DNA of 64,000 nt from assembly GCA_900539325.1 (NCBI GenBank), contig UQCC01000008.1, positions 41,185 through 105,184 of the forward strand, given 5' to 3'. The DNA is from an uncultured Eubacterium sp. (lineage in GTDB: Bacteria > Bacillota > Clostridia > Oscillospirales > Acutalibacteraceae). This document shows positions 51,236-60,553 of this stretch, in pieces. The position numbers and the translations under genes are program-made. The notes beneath the pieces were generated by a model. It searched no databases and was not told the DNA's origin. It saw only the letters and a program-made list of their open reading frames with translations. The first letter of the stretch is position 1; the number at the start of each line of letters is the position of its first letter.

Positions 51236-53311
51236 TTACATCAGTTTTGTCATACTCTTTAATGTAAAAGCAAGAGTAGAAGCATTGTGCAAAAAAGCCG
51301 AGGTTGTCGGAGGAATTACTCCAACAACGCCAAGCACAATTAATGCAGAGTTAAACGACATAATAGAACGGTAATTCGATCTGATTCTTGCCATCAAAAG
51401 ATTGCTTATTTTTTTAAGTGTTACAAGAGAATTCAAATCATCACTTGAAACGGTTATATCCGCAATTTCTTTTGCTATTGCAGCACCTGAACTTATTGCT
51501 ATTCCCACATCTGCTTTACTCAATGCCGGTGAATCATTTATGCCGTCGCCCACCATAATAACAGAATTGCCGTCAGTTTGCATTTTTTCAATAAACATGG
51601 CTTTGTCCTCGGGCATAACTTCCGCATGGTATTCATCGATTCCCAATTTTTCTGCAACAGCCTTTGCTGTGCGTTCACTGTCACCGGTCATCATAACAAT
51701 TTTGTCTATGCCGTTTGCCCTCAAATCGTCAAGCGTTTGCTTAACATTGTCTTTTATAGGGTCCTCAATGCAAATTACGGCAACAAGTGTGCGGTTGATT
51801 GCCATATAAAGTTGTGAATATTCGTTTGGTATTGTATTGAATTTGTCTTGTTCATCTTGCGGTACGGTGCAGTTTTCGTCCTCAAAAACAAAATGATAAC
51901 TGCCTATAACAACCTTTTCGTCGCCGACAAGGCTCGAAATTCCATGAGCTACAATATATTCAACCTTTGAATGCTGTTCTTCGTGGTCAAGACCTCTCGC
52001 CTTAGCTTCGTTAACAACGGCATTTGCAACCGAGTGTGGGAAGTGTTCCTCAAGGCAAGCGGCAAGTCTGAGCATTTCAGTCTTGTCGTTGTTGCCGAAT
52101 GTGATGATGTCTGCAACTTTCGGGTGTGCGTTTGTCAGCGTTCCGGTTTTGTCAAAGACAATAACATTTGCCTTTGAGAGCGCTTCAAGGTATTTTCCGC
52201 CTTTAACGGTTGCGTTATAATTACTGCATTCGTTGATAGCAGACAAAACTGCAACGGGCATTGTAAGCTTTAATGCACAGGAATAATCCACCATAAGAAT
52301 AGACAACGCCTTTGTTACATTTCGTGTAATTGCATATGTAAATATCGTGCCGAACAAACTAAACGGAACAAGCTTGTCCGCAAGGTTTGATGCTTTGCTT
52401 TCAAGTGATGATTTTAGCTTTTCCGAATCTTCAATCATTTTTACAATTCTGTCGTATTTGCCTTGGCCGTTAATCTGCGTAACTTTTATAATACACTCGC
52501 CACTTTCAACAACCGTGCCGGCATACACATGAGAACCCACCGTTTTGTTCACGGCAACACTTTCGCCCGTAATAGCTGATTGGTTAACCGTTGCACCGCC
52601 ATCGATAACCTCACCGTCAAGCGGTATCATATTGCTTGTGCGCAGAACAATTTTGTCGCCTACATTAACCTTGTTTGTAGAAACTAAAACCTCTTCGTCA
52701 TTTTTATTCTTTAACCACACTTTTTCAATTCCGAGCGACATTGTGTTTGCAAGGTCGTTGACAGATTTTTTGTGGGTCCACTCTTCAAGAATTTCACCGA
52801 TTTTGAGTAAAAACATAACGCTTGAAGCCGTTTCGAAATCACCTCTTATAAGCGAAACCGTAATTGCCACAGCATCAAGAACCGAAACGTTCAGCTGTCC
52901 TTTGGCAAGCGACTTCAATGCCTTTAATATATATTTTATAGATTTAATATAAGCAAGCGCAATTCTTAAAGGTAAAGGATAAAATATTTTTCTGAAATAG
53001 CGCAAAGCGATTGTCATAATAAGTTTTTCTTCATATTCACGCTGAACAAGCCTTGCTGTGCCGACAATCTCAATGTTTTTCACTTCATCATTTTCAAAGC
53101 TGAAGTGAGCAAGAATTTCAATCAGTTCGCTCCTGTCAAAAGAATAATAAATAATCAAGTCGCCGGTTCTTTCATAAACTGTAACATCATCAATTCCGCT
53201 AATTGATTTCAAGTAAGCATCTGCCTTATCCGCTTCTTCAATTGTCATATTTTCTTTGCAAAAATGCACTCTCATTCTGTTTTTTGTTTCGTGCAAGATT
53301 TGACATTTCAT
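51236..53311 (-). CDS. P1B-type metal-transporting ATPase with SCAL instead of CPC motif
   Basis: A protein of 691 residues. N-terminal HMA-like domain without CxxC (1-80); actuator TGES at 248-251; membrane motif DYSCALKLTMP (342-352) where copper/zinc pumps have CPC; phosphorylation D387 in FDKTGTLT; GDGINDSPAL hinge; C-terminal HNASTLAFTLKSM. It moves a transition metal across the membrane; which one is uncertain. The partner gene for DUF6110 lies upstream, separated by a hairpin at 53332-53359. Confidence 0.9.
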   Translation of the reverse strand: MKCQILHETKNRMRVHFCKENMTIEEADKADAYLKSISGIDDVTVYERTGDLIIYYSFDRSELIEILAHFSFENDEVKNIEIVGTARLVQREYEEKLIMTIALRYFRKIFYPLPLRIALAYIKSIKYILKALKSLAKGQLNVSVLDAVAITVSLIRGDFETASSVMFLLKIGEILEEWTHKKSVNDLANTMSLGIEKVWLKNKNDEEVLVSTNKVNVGDKIVLRTSNMIPLDGEVIDGGATVNQSAITGESVAVNKTVGSHVYAGTVVESGECIIKVTQINGQGKYDRIVKMIEDSEKLKSSLESKASNLADKLVPFSLFGTIFTYAITRNVTKALSILMVDYSCALKLTMPVAVLSAINECSNYNATVKGGKYLEALSKANVIVFDKTGTLTNAHPKVADIITFGNNDKTEMLRLAACLEEHFPHSVANAVVNEAKARGLDHEEQHSKVEYIVAHGISSLVGDEKVVIGSYHFVFEDENCTVPQDEQDKFNTIPNEYSQLYMAINRTLVAVICIEDPIKDNVKQTLDDLRANGIDKIVMMTGDSERTAKAVAEKLGIDEYHAEVMPEDKAMFIEKMQTDGNSVIMVGDGINDSPALSKADVGIAISSGAAIAKEIADITVSSDDLNSLVTLKKISNLLMARIRSNYRSIMSFNSALIVLGVVGVIPPTTSAFLHNASTLAFTLKSMTKLM

Positions 53312-53331
53312 AATATTTACCTCAAATTGCT

Positions 53332-53359
53332 AAAAGGCTGCCAATTTGACAGCCTTTTT
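53332..53359 (-). terminator. Hairpin between the DUF6110 gene and the ATPase gene
   Basis: AAAAGGCTG / CAGCCTTTTT with a 9-nt loop. It may attenuate readthrough from the DUF6110 gene into the ATPase gene, making the small protein more abundant. Confidence 0.7.
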
Positions 53360-53365
53360 GATAAT

Positions 53366-53641
53366 TTATGCGTTTGCAACAGCTGCGTTTTCAATAACGC
53401 TCTGTTCTGCTTTTTCCTGTGCTTCGGCTGCTTTTTTCTCGTTAATTTCTTTAGCCTCTGCCAAAATATCGTTTGCGTTTTCTTTAATCTCTGTTACTGT
53501 TTTCATCACAGAGTCTTTAACTCTCAAACCAAAAGCCGCAGTGTGAGCATATGCTTTTTTTGCATCCTTGCTTCCCAAAGCCTTAACTCCTGCCGTACCA
53601 AACAGCACACCGCCTGCAAATGCCGCCAATTCACTAATCAT
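53366..53641 (-). CDS. DUF6110-like small helical protein
   Basis: A protein of 91 residues. Short hydrophobic N-terminus (LAAFAGGVLFGTAGVKALGS), then a long Ala/Glu/Lys amphipathic helix. Proteins of this type are found next to this kind of P-type ATPase, so it may be an accessory or metal-pump subunit. AAGGAG precedes the ATG; operator at 53688 and promoter at 53721 upstream. Confidence 0.7.
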   Translation of the reverse strand: MISELAAFAGGVLFGTAGVKALGSKDAKKAYAHTAAFGLRVKDSVMKTVTEIKENANDILAEAKEINEKKAAEAQEKAEQSVIENAAVANA

Positions 53642-53687
53642 AATAAAATCTCCTTTCGATTTCGTTTTCGATTTATTATATTTTCAA

Positions 53688-53705
53688 GGTTAGCATTGCC
53701 TAACC
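53688..53705. promoter_or_regulatory. Operator GGTTAG-N6-CTAACC (site 1 of 3)
   Basis: GGTTAGCATTGCCTAACC, perfect 6-bp arms. It starts 15 bp downstream of the -10 of the DUF6110/ATPase promoter. Shares arms and spacing with 54522 and 63658. Confidence 0.75.
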
Positions 53706-53720
53706 CAATTCTTAACTTTT

Positions 53721-53748
53721 ATTATATTCAAAAAATTATTGATGTCAA
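53721..53748 (-). promoter_or_regulatory. Promoter of the DUF6110-ATPase operon
   Basis: Minus strand TTGACA (53748-53743), 16 bp, TATAAT (53726-53721). Confidence 0.75.
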
Positions 53749-53818
53749 CAATTTTTGATACTTTTTGGCAAAAATTCACAAAATATATTATATTGCTTGA
53801 AAAATCGAACCATAACGC

Positions 53819-53870
53819 TTGACAGAGTAATATAACAGTGTTATACTTAACACGATGTAACAGTGTTATA
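53819..53870 (+). promoter_or_regulatory. tetR promoter with two TetR-type palindromes
   Basis: TTGACA at 53819-53824, 17 bp, TATACT at 53842-53847. TATAACAGTGTTATA (53831-53845) overlaps the -10 and TGTAACAGTGTTATA (53856-53870) lies downstream. Autoregulation by the adjacent TetR protein is likely. Confidence 0.8.
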
Positions 53871-53882
53871 TGAGGCGTAAAA

Positions 53883-54500
53883 ATGTCAAACGAAGAATCA
53901 ACAACCTTAAAAAATATATTGTCGGCAGGCAAAGCAGAATTTTTGGAAAAAGACTTTAACTCGGCTTCGCTTCGTAATATTGTAAAAACCGCAGGTGTAA
54001 CAACAGGAGCATTTTATGGTTATTTTTCTGGCAAGGAAGCGCTTTTTGCCGCTCTTGTTGAAGAGCACGCAAAAGCTATAATGAACATATTTATGTCTGC
54101 ACAGGAGGATTTTGAAAAACTGCCTGACGAAGAAAAAGCAAATCATATGGGAGTTGAAAGCCGAACAAGCCTTAACGAAATTGTTGATTACATTTACGAA
54201 CATTTTGACGAATTTAAGCTAATCATTTGTAAAAGCGAAGGCACATCATACGAGAACTTTATTCATAATATGGTGGAAATTGAAGTTGAAGAAACCTATC
54301 AATTCATTGATGCTTTGCGCTCGCAGGGCAAGGATGTTCCAAACATAGAAAAAGCGGTTTGCCATATGATTGTCAGCGGTATGTTTTCGGGCATATTTGA
54401 ACTTATTGAACACGATATGAAAAAAGAAAACGCTAAAAAATATGTAAGCGAATTCCAGGACTTTTATATCGCAGGTTGGTCAAAAATTTTAGGGCTTTAA
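53883..54500 (+). CDS. TetR/AcrR family transcriptional regulator
   Basis: A protein of 205 residues. N-terminal HTH (FNSASLRNIVKTAGVTTGAF, YGYFSGKEALF), C-terminal ligand domain. Two palindromes overlap its promoter. It precedes a two-subunit ABC transporter by 64 bp and likely controls it in response to a transported or toxic compound. Confidence 0.9.
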   Translation: MSNEESTTLKNILSAGKAEFLEKDFNSASLRNIVKTAGVTTGAFYGYFSGKEALFAALVEEHAKAIMNIFMSAQEDFEKLPDEEKANHMGVESRTSLNEIVDYIYEHFDEFKLIICKSEGTSYENFIHNMVEIEVEETYQFIDALRSQGKDVPNIEKAVCHMIVSGMFSGIFELIEHDMKKENAKKYVSEFQDFYIAGWSKILGL

Positions 54501-54521
54501 GTCCTTTAATTTTTAGATATG

Positions 54522-54539
54522 AGTTAGCAACGACTAACT
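54522..54539. promoter_or_regulatory. Operator AGTTAG-N6-CTAACT (site 2 of 3)
   Basis: AGTTAGCAACGACTAACT between tetR and the ABC genes, 15 bp before the GGAGG. No strong -35/-10 pair was found next to it; a TAGATA lies just upstream. Confidence 0.7.
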
Positions 54540-54564
54540 GAATACTTATATAGGAGGAATTAAA

Positions 54565-56346
54565 TTGAAAGAAAAAAAGGAGTCAAACTTTTCAAGACTG
54601 ATGGACTATGCCGAAAATTATAAGTATTTCACTTATATATCTTTGGTGCTCAGTGCAGTCAGCAGTGCGCTTGCTCTTCTTCCGTTTTATTATATATGGA
54701 AGATAATCAAAGAAGTGCTTGAGGTTATGCCGAATTTTGAAAACGCTACAGGTATTGTAAAAAACGGTGTGATTGCGGTTGTTTTTGCTGTGTTGTCTAT
54801 GATAATTTACATTGCGTCATTGATGTGTTCACACACAAGTGCATTTAGAGTTCAGGCAAATATGCGAAAACAGATGATGCACAAAATTGTACAATTACCT
54901 CTTGGGGAAATTGAAAAATTCGGAAGCGGAAAACTACGCAAAATTGTAAACGATTGCTCCGGAGCAACTGAAACCTATCTTGCCCATCAGCTTCCGGATA
55001 TGGTTGGTTCGGTTGTAACGCCTATCGGCTTGCTTATATTCCTGATTGCGTTTGATTGGCGATTTGGTTTAATTTCACTTATTCCGATTGTCTTGTCATT
55101 TGTCGTTATGATGACATTTATGACAGGCAAAACGCTTCAGCAGAAAATGGCAGAATATCAAAATGCGCTTGATGATATGTCAAACGAAGCAGTTGAATAT
55201 GTCAGAGGTATTCCCGTGGTAAAGGCATTCGGTCAAAGCGTATTCAGTTTCAGAAAATTTAAAAAATCTATTGATTCTTACAGCGAATGGGCAATCGCCT
55301 ATACAAAAAATCTACGCTTGCCAATGGCAATGTTCACTATGCTGATTAACGGCATTTTTGCGTTCATTATTTTTGGCGGATTGATTTTTGCAAAAGGCGA
55401 AATAACAAATGAGTTGATACTTAATATTTTGTTCTATGTAATTATCACTCCGATTTTAACAGTAACAATGACAAAAATAATGTTTCAAAGCGAAAACAAA
55501 ATGATTGTTGCCGATGCATTTAAGAGAATTGATAGCGTTATGAACATTTCACCTTTGGAAGCAACAAAATGTCAAAAACCGACAGATGCATCTGTTAAAC
55601 TTAAAAATGTAAGCTACAGCTATGACGGAGAAATTAAGGCAATTAACAATGTTTCGCTTGATATTAAATCAGGTCAGACAGTTGCATTTGTCGGTCCGTC
55701 AGGCAGCGGCAAAACAACGCTCGCAAACCTTATTACAAGATTTTTTGACGCAGACAGCGGTGAAGTGCTTGTAGGCGGAGTTAATGTTAAAAATATCGCA
55801 AAAGAGGATCTGACAAACGCCGTATCGTATGTGTTCCAGGACAGCAAGCTAATCACAGGCAGTATATTTGACAATATTCGCCTTGCAAAGCCGGATGCGG
55901 ATTTGGATGAGGTTATGTCGGCACTCGAAAAAGCTCAATGTATGGATATTATCGAGAAGTTTGACAGCGGAGTTGATACCGTTATCGGTTCAAACGGTGT
56001 TTACCTTTCAGGCGGCGAGGCACAGAGAATAGCCATTGCGAGGGCAATTCTTAAAAATGCACCGATTGTTATTCTTGACGAAGCAACCGCTTTTGCGGAT
56101 CCTGACAACGAGGTTAAAATTCAAAAGGCGCTCAATGAGCTTTCAAAAAGCAAAACCGTTATTATGATTGCTCACCGACTTTCAACCGTTCAAAATGCGA
56201 ATTGCATATATGTTTTTAAGGACGGTAGGTTGATTGAACAAGGTGAATCGGGAGAACTCTGCAAGCAAAACGGTGTGTTTGCAACAATGCTTGAAAATTA
56301 TCTCACATCGGTTAAATGGAAGGTGGCAAAGGAGGAACTGAAATGA
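54565..56346 (+). CDS. ABC transporter, fused membrane and ATPase domains, subunit 1 (TTG start)
   Basis: A protein of 593 residues. Six-helix exporter-type membrane domain (1-~320), NBD with Walker A GPSGSGKTT (~377), signature LSGGEAQRIAIARA (~482) and VILDEATAFADPDNE. TTG start after TAGGAGGAAT. Overlaps subunit 2 by 4 bp. This half-transporter type includes multidrug exporters and siderophore importers (YbtPQ, IrtAB); direction cannot be read from sequence. The shared operator with the metal genes makes a metallophore role attractive, as inference. Confidence 0.87.
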   Translation: MKEKKESNFSRLMDYAENYKYFTYISLVLSAVSSALALLPFYYIWKIIKEVLEVMPNFENATGIVKNGVIAVVFAVLSMIIYIASLMCSHTSAFRVQANMRKQMMHKIVQLPLGEIEKFGSGKLRKIVNDCSGATETYLAHQLPDMVGSVVTPIGLLIFLIAFDWRFGLISLIPIVLSFVVMMTFMTGKTLQQKMAEYQNALDDMSNEAVEYVRGIPVVKAFGQSVFSFRKFKKSIDSYSEWAIAYTKNLRLPMAMFTMLINGIFAFIIFGGLIFAKGEITNELILNILFYVIITPILTVTMTKIMFQSENKMIVADAFKRIDSVMNISPLEATKCQKPTDASVKLKNVSYSYDGEIKAINNVSLDIKSGQTVAFVGPSGSGKTTLANLITRFFDADSGEVLVGGVNVKNIAKEDLTNAVSYVFQDSKLITGSIFDNIRLAKPDADLDEVMSALEKAQCMDIIEKFDSGVDTVIGSNGVYLSGGEAQRIAIARAILKNAPIVILDEATAFADPDNEVKIQKALNELSKSKTVIMIAHRLSTVQNANCIYVFKDGRLIEQGESGELCKQNGVFATMLENYLTSVKWKVAKEELK

Positions 56347-58070
56347 TTGAAAAACTTATGCACAAATACGCACTTTCAAGACAGGGTGCAAAAGATTTAA
56401 TAAAGGGTGTTGTTGCTTGCACCTTACAAAACATTTCATTTATGTTTCCTGTAACCTTGTTATATTTATTTGTTAAGGCATTATTGAACGGAAATGTAAG
56501 AAACAATACGACTTTCTTTGTCGGCGGAGCGATTATATGTTTGTTTGTCATTTTTTGTATAACGCTTTGGCAATATAATTCAACATTCCTTGCGACTTAT
56601 GTTGAAACAGGAACAAGAAGACTTGCTCTTGCCGAAAAGTTGCGTAAAATTCCGCTTTCTTTTTTTGCAAAAAAGGATTTGGCGGATTTGACAAGTACGA
56701 TTATGGCGGACTGTACTTATCTTGAAACAGCGTTTTCGCACTTCATTCCACCGTTTGCAGGTTCGCTTATTTCAACGGTTATCATCGCAATCAGCCTTTT
56801 CTTTTTCAATTTTAAAATGGCACTTGCTTCTCTTTGGGTGCTTCCGGTTGCGTTTATCATAGTCGGTTCATCGGCTAAGGTTCAGGAAAAGCTCGGTCAA
56901 AAATCAATGAAGGCAAAAATAGACTGTGCAAACGGTATTCAAGAATGCATAGACACCGTTGCAGATTTAAAATCAAACAACGCCGAGGATAGATACCTTG
57001 CAACACTTGACAAAAAGATTGAAAAGGTAGAAAGCAGAGCACTTAAAAGCGAATTCGGTACAGCGATTTTTGTGTCAAGTGCTCAGATGGTGCTCAAACT
57101 CGGTATTGCAACAACCGCACTCGTCGGCTCGTTGTTACTAGTAAAAGGTGAGCTTGATGTACTTACATTCTTTGTATTTTTGCTTCTTGTTTCCCGTCTT
57201 TATGACCCTATGCAAGCCGCACTAATAAATCTTGCCGCAATCATCAGCACAAAGACAAATGTTGCCAGAATGAATGAAATTTTGGACCATGAGGTTCAAT
57301 CGGGCGATACAAAAATCAACAACAACGGATACGATGTTGTATTCAACAATGTAAGTTTTGCGTACAATGACGATAACAAGGTGCTCAATAATGTAAGTTT
57401 TGCCGCAAGGCAGGGAGAAATCACCGCTTTGGTTGGTCCGTCAGGCGGCGGCAAAACCACGGTTTCAAGGCTTGCCGCAAGATTTTGGGACGCTTCAAGC
57501 GGAACAATTACAGTTGGCGGTATGGATATTTCACAAATTGAACCCGAAACCCTGTTGAGCCTTTATTCAATTGTTTTTCAGGATGTTACACTTTTTAACA
57601 CTTCGATTATGGAAAATATCCGCCTTGGAAAAAAGGGCGCAACCGATGAAGAAGTGCTTTTTGCTGCAAAACTTGCAAACTGCGATGAATTTGCAAATAA
57701 GATGCCCAACGGTTACCATACGGAAATCGGTGAAAACGGCTGCAATCTTTCGGGAGGAGAACGCCAAAGGATATCTATTGCCCGTGCATTTTTGAAAAAT
57801 GCGCCTATCGTTCTCCTTGATGAAGCAACAGCTTCTCTTGATGTTGAAAACGAAACGCTTATTCAAACGGCATTGTCACGGCTTATCAAAAACAAAACCG
57901 TTCTTGTCATAGCGCACCGAATGAGAACGGTTGAAAATGCCGATAAAGTTATCGTGCTTGCAAACGGTACTGTTGCAGAATCCGGCACTCCGAATGAACT
58001 TGTGAATAAAAACGGATTGTTTAGGCATATGGTTGAACTTCAAACCGCCTCACAAAATTGGACTATATAA
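56343..58070 (+). CDS. ABC transporter, fused membrane and ATPase domains, subunit 2
   Basis: A protein of 575 residues. Same architecture: membrane domain to ~310, Walker A GPSGGGKTT (~365), NLSGGERQRISIARAFL, IVLLDEATASLDVENE. Start at 56343, where AAAGGAGGAAC lies upstream; overlaps subunit 1 (ATGA). Both NBDs look catalytically complete, so the heterodimer should have two active sites. Confidence 0.87.
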   Translation: MIEKLMHKYALSRQGAKDLIKGVVACTLQNISFMFPVTLLYLFVKALLNGNVRNNTTFFVGGAIICLFVIFCITLWQYNSTFLATYVETGTRRLALAEKLRKIPLSFFAKKDLADLTSTIMADCTYLETAFSHFIPPFAGSLISTVIIAISLFFFNFKMALASLWVLPVAFIIVGSSAKVQEKLGQKSMKAKIDCANGIQECIDTVADLKSNNAEDRYLATLDKKIEKVESRALKSEFGTAIFVSSAQMVLKLGIATTALVGSLLLVKGELDVLTFFVFLLLVSRLYDPMQAALINLAAIISTKTNVARMNEILDHEVQSGDTKINNNGYDVVFNNVSFAYNDDNKVLNNVSFAARQGEITALVGPSGGGKTTVSRLAARFWDASSGTITVGGMDISQIEPETLLSLYSIVFQDVTLFNTSIMENIRLGKKGATDEEVLFAAKLANCDEFANKMPNGYHTEIGENGCNLSGGERQRISIARAFLKNAPIVLLDEATASLDVENETLIQTALSRLIKNKTVLVIAHRMRTVENADKVIVLANGTVAESGTPNELVNKNGLFRHMVELQTASQNWTI

Positions 58071-58087
58071 ACTTATATGCATAGAAT

Positions 58088-58118
58088 AAATATCCACCCG
58101 CATAGCGGGTGGATATTT
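58088..58118. terminator. Strong hairpin between convergent operons
   Basis: AAATATCCACCCGC / GCGGGTGGATATTT with an ATA loop. Confidence 0.85.
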
Positions 58119-58134
58119 CAGCGTGTAAAATGTG

Positions 58135-58770
58135 TTATAACTGCTTTTTCTTATAGCCGCAATCGCAATACGGCCCGCCGGAAGCAAGGGTGTATTCACG
58201 CACAAAATTGGTGGTGCCGCCTGCTTCGCTCATGGTGTAGTCCAGATGGCACAGGGAGGGAGTCAGGTCGTATAGCCCCAGTTCTTTCATCAGCACGCAG
58301 ATGCCGCATTTGGTGAATCGACCCTCGTAGCCGCTGCCGTCCGGGTATTCGTAAAACTCCATGTTCCACGAATATGGGTTGCGGTCGGCAGCCTTCAGCG
58401 CGGAGGTGGCCTTCATGCCGGCAATGTCCTTTTCGGTAAATTTACTCTTTCCGCTCTTGTGACAGAACCACTTCATCGGCTTTGTCATCATGGCATTCGC
58501 ATAATACTCCGCCAGTCGTTCCACGTCCGGGCGCTCAGGCATGGAAAGAATGAACGCCCCGAGCATCGCACAGTTGACGATGTTCATCTTGAAGCGATCC
58601 GCTTTTTCAAATTCCGGCAGGTCTGAGATAATTGCTTTGTATTTTGGTTTTGCATTTTTTGCGATACCTTTTGCTGTATCGGAATCATAACCAAACACAG
58701 CCGTCAGCTGCTTTTGGAATGAGCCTGCAAACAATAACCACATGCTGAATGGCATTCCAAAATAAGTCAC
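58135..58770 (-). CDS. L-2-amino-thiazoline-4-carboxylate hydrolase family protein (copy 2)
   Basis: A protein of 211 residues with GTG start overlapping the previous stop (GTGA) after TTGGAGGGAC. ATC_hydrolase (PF14196) features: helical N-half, WNMEFYEYPDG, CGICVLMKELGL, CHLDYTMSEA and a C-terminal Cys cluster GGPYCDCGYKKK. The characterised member opens the thiazoline ring of ATC. Last gene of the GC-rich operon from 63496. Confidence 0.83.
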   Translation of the reverse strand: MTYFGMPFSMWLLFAGSFQKQLTAVFGYDSDTAKGIAKNAKPKYKAIISDLPEFEKADRFKMNIVNCAMLGAFILSMPERPDVERLAEYYANAMMTKPMKWFCHKSGKSKFTEKDIAGMKATSALKAADRNPYSWNMEFYEYPDGSGYEGRFTKCGICVLMKELGLYDLTPSLCHLDYTMSEAGGTTNFVREYTLASGGPYCDCGYKKKQL

Positions 58771-59699
58771 TTTTTGTCCCTCCAATCGCATATCACGCGG
58801 GTCATGCGGCGGTCAATGTCAATGCGAGCCGTTTTACACTCCCTGGGATATTTCTTCGCAGCGCTGAACGCCAACTTGACAAACAGTGCCGAGCCGACGG
58901 GAAGCATGGTCTTGAGCATACCGTCGGGGAAAACAAAATGCGTGCCGTGCTCATATACGACCGCCTCGATTTCGCAGGAGTGCGGTTCCTCCACAAGGCG
59001 TTTTTCCATACGGCGGATATATTTTGCGGTGTCCCAAAGTGCGTCGTCCTCTGCGCCTACAAGAAACAGCTCGCCGCGGATATTCTCGACCTTTATGAAT
59101 TTCTCCTCGGTAATCGGGTACGCCGCTTCAGAGTCGTCAAACAGCTTGCGGGAGGCAACCATATTGCCGGTGCGTTTGGACTCCTCCGAGATTATGCGCC
59201 AATAGTCAGGGTGCTGATAGCGAAACGGCATGTATGGCAAGGGCTTTCCCTTGTAAGAAAAGAGTGATTCTCCCTCGATTGGCCATTCCTTGCAGCCATC
59301 CTTTTTGCCCTGCATGAACCCCTGCCACACAAAGTCGCTGGGGGTCATTGCGATGGTCAGAGAGATATTATCAAATAGCGAAGCCGCTGTCAGGGCGAGC
59401 GTGCCGGTCGTTGAGGCTCCTGCAATACCTATTTTTTCGTTGCCGTGTAATTTGAGCCATGCAATCGCTTTTTCAATGCATTCAAGCGGATAGTTGTGAT
59501 GACCGTAGTCCTTTTTTCCGGGCGACATGGTCAATACGTTCACGCCGAGGCGAAGTAGCCACTTCACCGCAGAGCGCGCCATATAATCCTCTGGGTCGTC
59601 GCCGATCATGGCGATGACGGCGCAGTCCGAGCCGTCCTTGCATGCCCAATACGCGCCATAAAAGCCATCGCTTTCAACATCAAAGTGGATGTGTTTCAT
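58767..59699 (-). CDS. Alpha/beta hydrolase, acyl-CoA thioester hydrolase/BAAT C-terminal-like
   Basis: A protein of 310 residues. Nucleophile elbow GIAGASTTGTLA near residue 93; acid in GAEDDALWDTA (~215); His in EHGTHFVFP (~255). Resembles the BAAT_C domain (PF08840) without the N-terminal domain. Probably a thioesterase, acyltransferase or dienelactone-type hydrolase; substrate unknown. GAGGCG ribosome site; codon use GC-rich. Confidence 0.75.
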   Translation of the reverse strand: MKHIHFDVESDGFYGAYWACKDGSDCAVIAMIGDDPEDYMARSAVKWLLRLGVNVLTMSPGKKDYGHHNYPLECIEKAIAWLKLHGNEKIGIAGASTTGTLALTAASLFDNISLTIAMTPSDFVWQGFMQGKKDGCKEWPIEGESLFSYKGKPLPYMPFRYQHPDYWRIISEESKRTGNMVASRKLFDDSEAAYPITEEKFIKVENIRGELFLVGAEDDALWDTAKYIRRMEKRLVEEPHSCEIEAVVYEHGTHFVFPDGMLKTMLPVGSALFVKLAFSAAKKYPRECKTARIDIDRRMTRVICDWRDKK

Positions 59700-59713
59700 T
59701 CAAAACGCCTCTT

Positions 59714-60544
59714 TCAAAAGTTGATTTTTACAATCTGCATTTTCATCATGCCGTCGCCGACCTTTGCGAGGAAACGGAAAAAGCCGCTGACGGATGGGTC
59801 ACGCAAATCGTTGTAGCCCAACATATAGCCGCGGCTTGTGACCTGCAAGCGGCTGTCCCACGGAGAAAGCTCGCTTTTCGCGTCAGAAACAGCAAAATAT
59901 GCGCCCACGTCCTTGATTTTTGCGCTTTTGAGCCAGGTTTTGGCAATCATTTTCACCGCCGTCCGGTTTGCCGCGTCAAAGACCAGCACACCGCCGGAGA
60001 AAGCGTCTGCCATACCCTGCACAAGAGCTTTGACCTGCTCGGTTAAAAAGTAGTAAAACACGCCGGAAGCAAAGAACACCGCACCGCCCGATGCATCGAT
60101 TTTTGCAAACCATTCGGTATTATTCAAATCGCATGGGATATTTTCCTCACGATCACCGGCGGGCAGGAGCTCATTGCGCACGGCGATCACATCCGGAAAA
60201 TCCAGATTGTAGATCTTGCAGCTGCCGTTGTCGCAACTTCTGCCGGTGTTGTCCAGCCCGCAACCCAGATTGACCACTGCTGCGCTTGGATGTTTTTTCA
60301 GGTATGCCCGCACCTCAAAAGCAAGGTCATTCTGCCGCACGGCAACCTCCAGCGAGCCGAAGCGCTGCATCAGGCCGCGGGAATTTTTCTCCGCCTCGGA
60401 AAAGTCGTAATCAATTTCATTGATTAAACTGACAGCCGTTTCATCCCGATAGAGATTTGGATACAACTCTGAACATACCTTCCTGGCATACAGCGGAATG
60501 ATTAGCGTCTCCTGTACGGTGTTTTTCTCGATTTTGTATTTCAT
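59714..60544 (-). CDS. SAM-dependent O-methyltransferase, LCM family
   Basis: A protein of 276 residues (279 if a GTG at 60553 is used). Motif I VVNLGCGLDNTG, acidic YNLDFPDVI, and ARKVCSELYPNLYRDETA, all typical of leucine carboxyl methyltransferase-like enzymes (PF04072), which methylate carboxylates on small polyketide or peptide products. Placed between two alpha/beta hydrolase genes. Confidence 0.85.
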   Translation of the reverse strand: MKYKIEKNTVQETLIIPLYARKVCSELYPNLYRDETAVSLINEIDYDFSEAEKNSRGLMQRFGSLEVAVRQNDLAFEVRAYLKKHPSAAVVNLGCGLDNTGRSCDNGSCKIYNLDFPDVIAVRNELLPAGDREENIPCDLNNTEWFAKIDASGGAVFFASGVFYYFLTEQVKALVQGMADAFSGGVLVFDAANRTAVKMIAKTWLKSAKIKDVGAYFAVSDAKSELSPWDSRLQVTSRGYMLGYNDLRDPSVSGFFRFLAKVGDGMMKMQIVKINF

Positions 60545-60553
60545 GGGTATCAC

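Noticed and set aside
51402..51809. Plus-strand ORF opposite the P-type ATPase
   Set aside because: A shadow of the ATPase reading frame with no ribosome site or domain.
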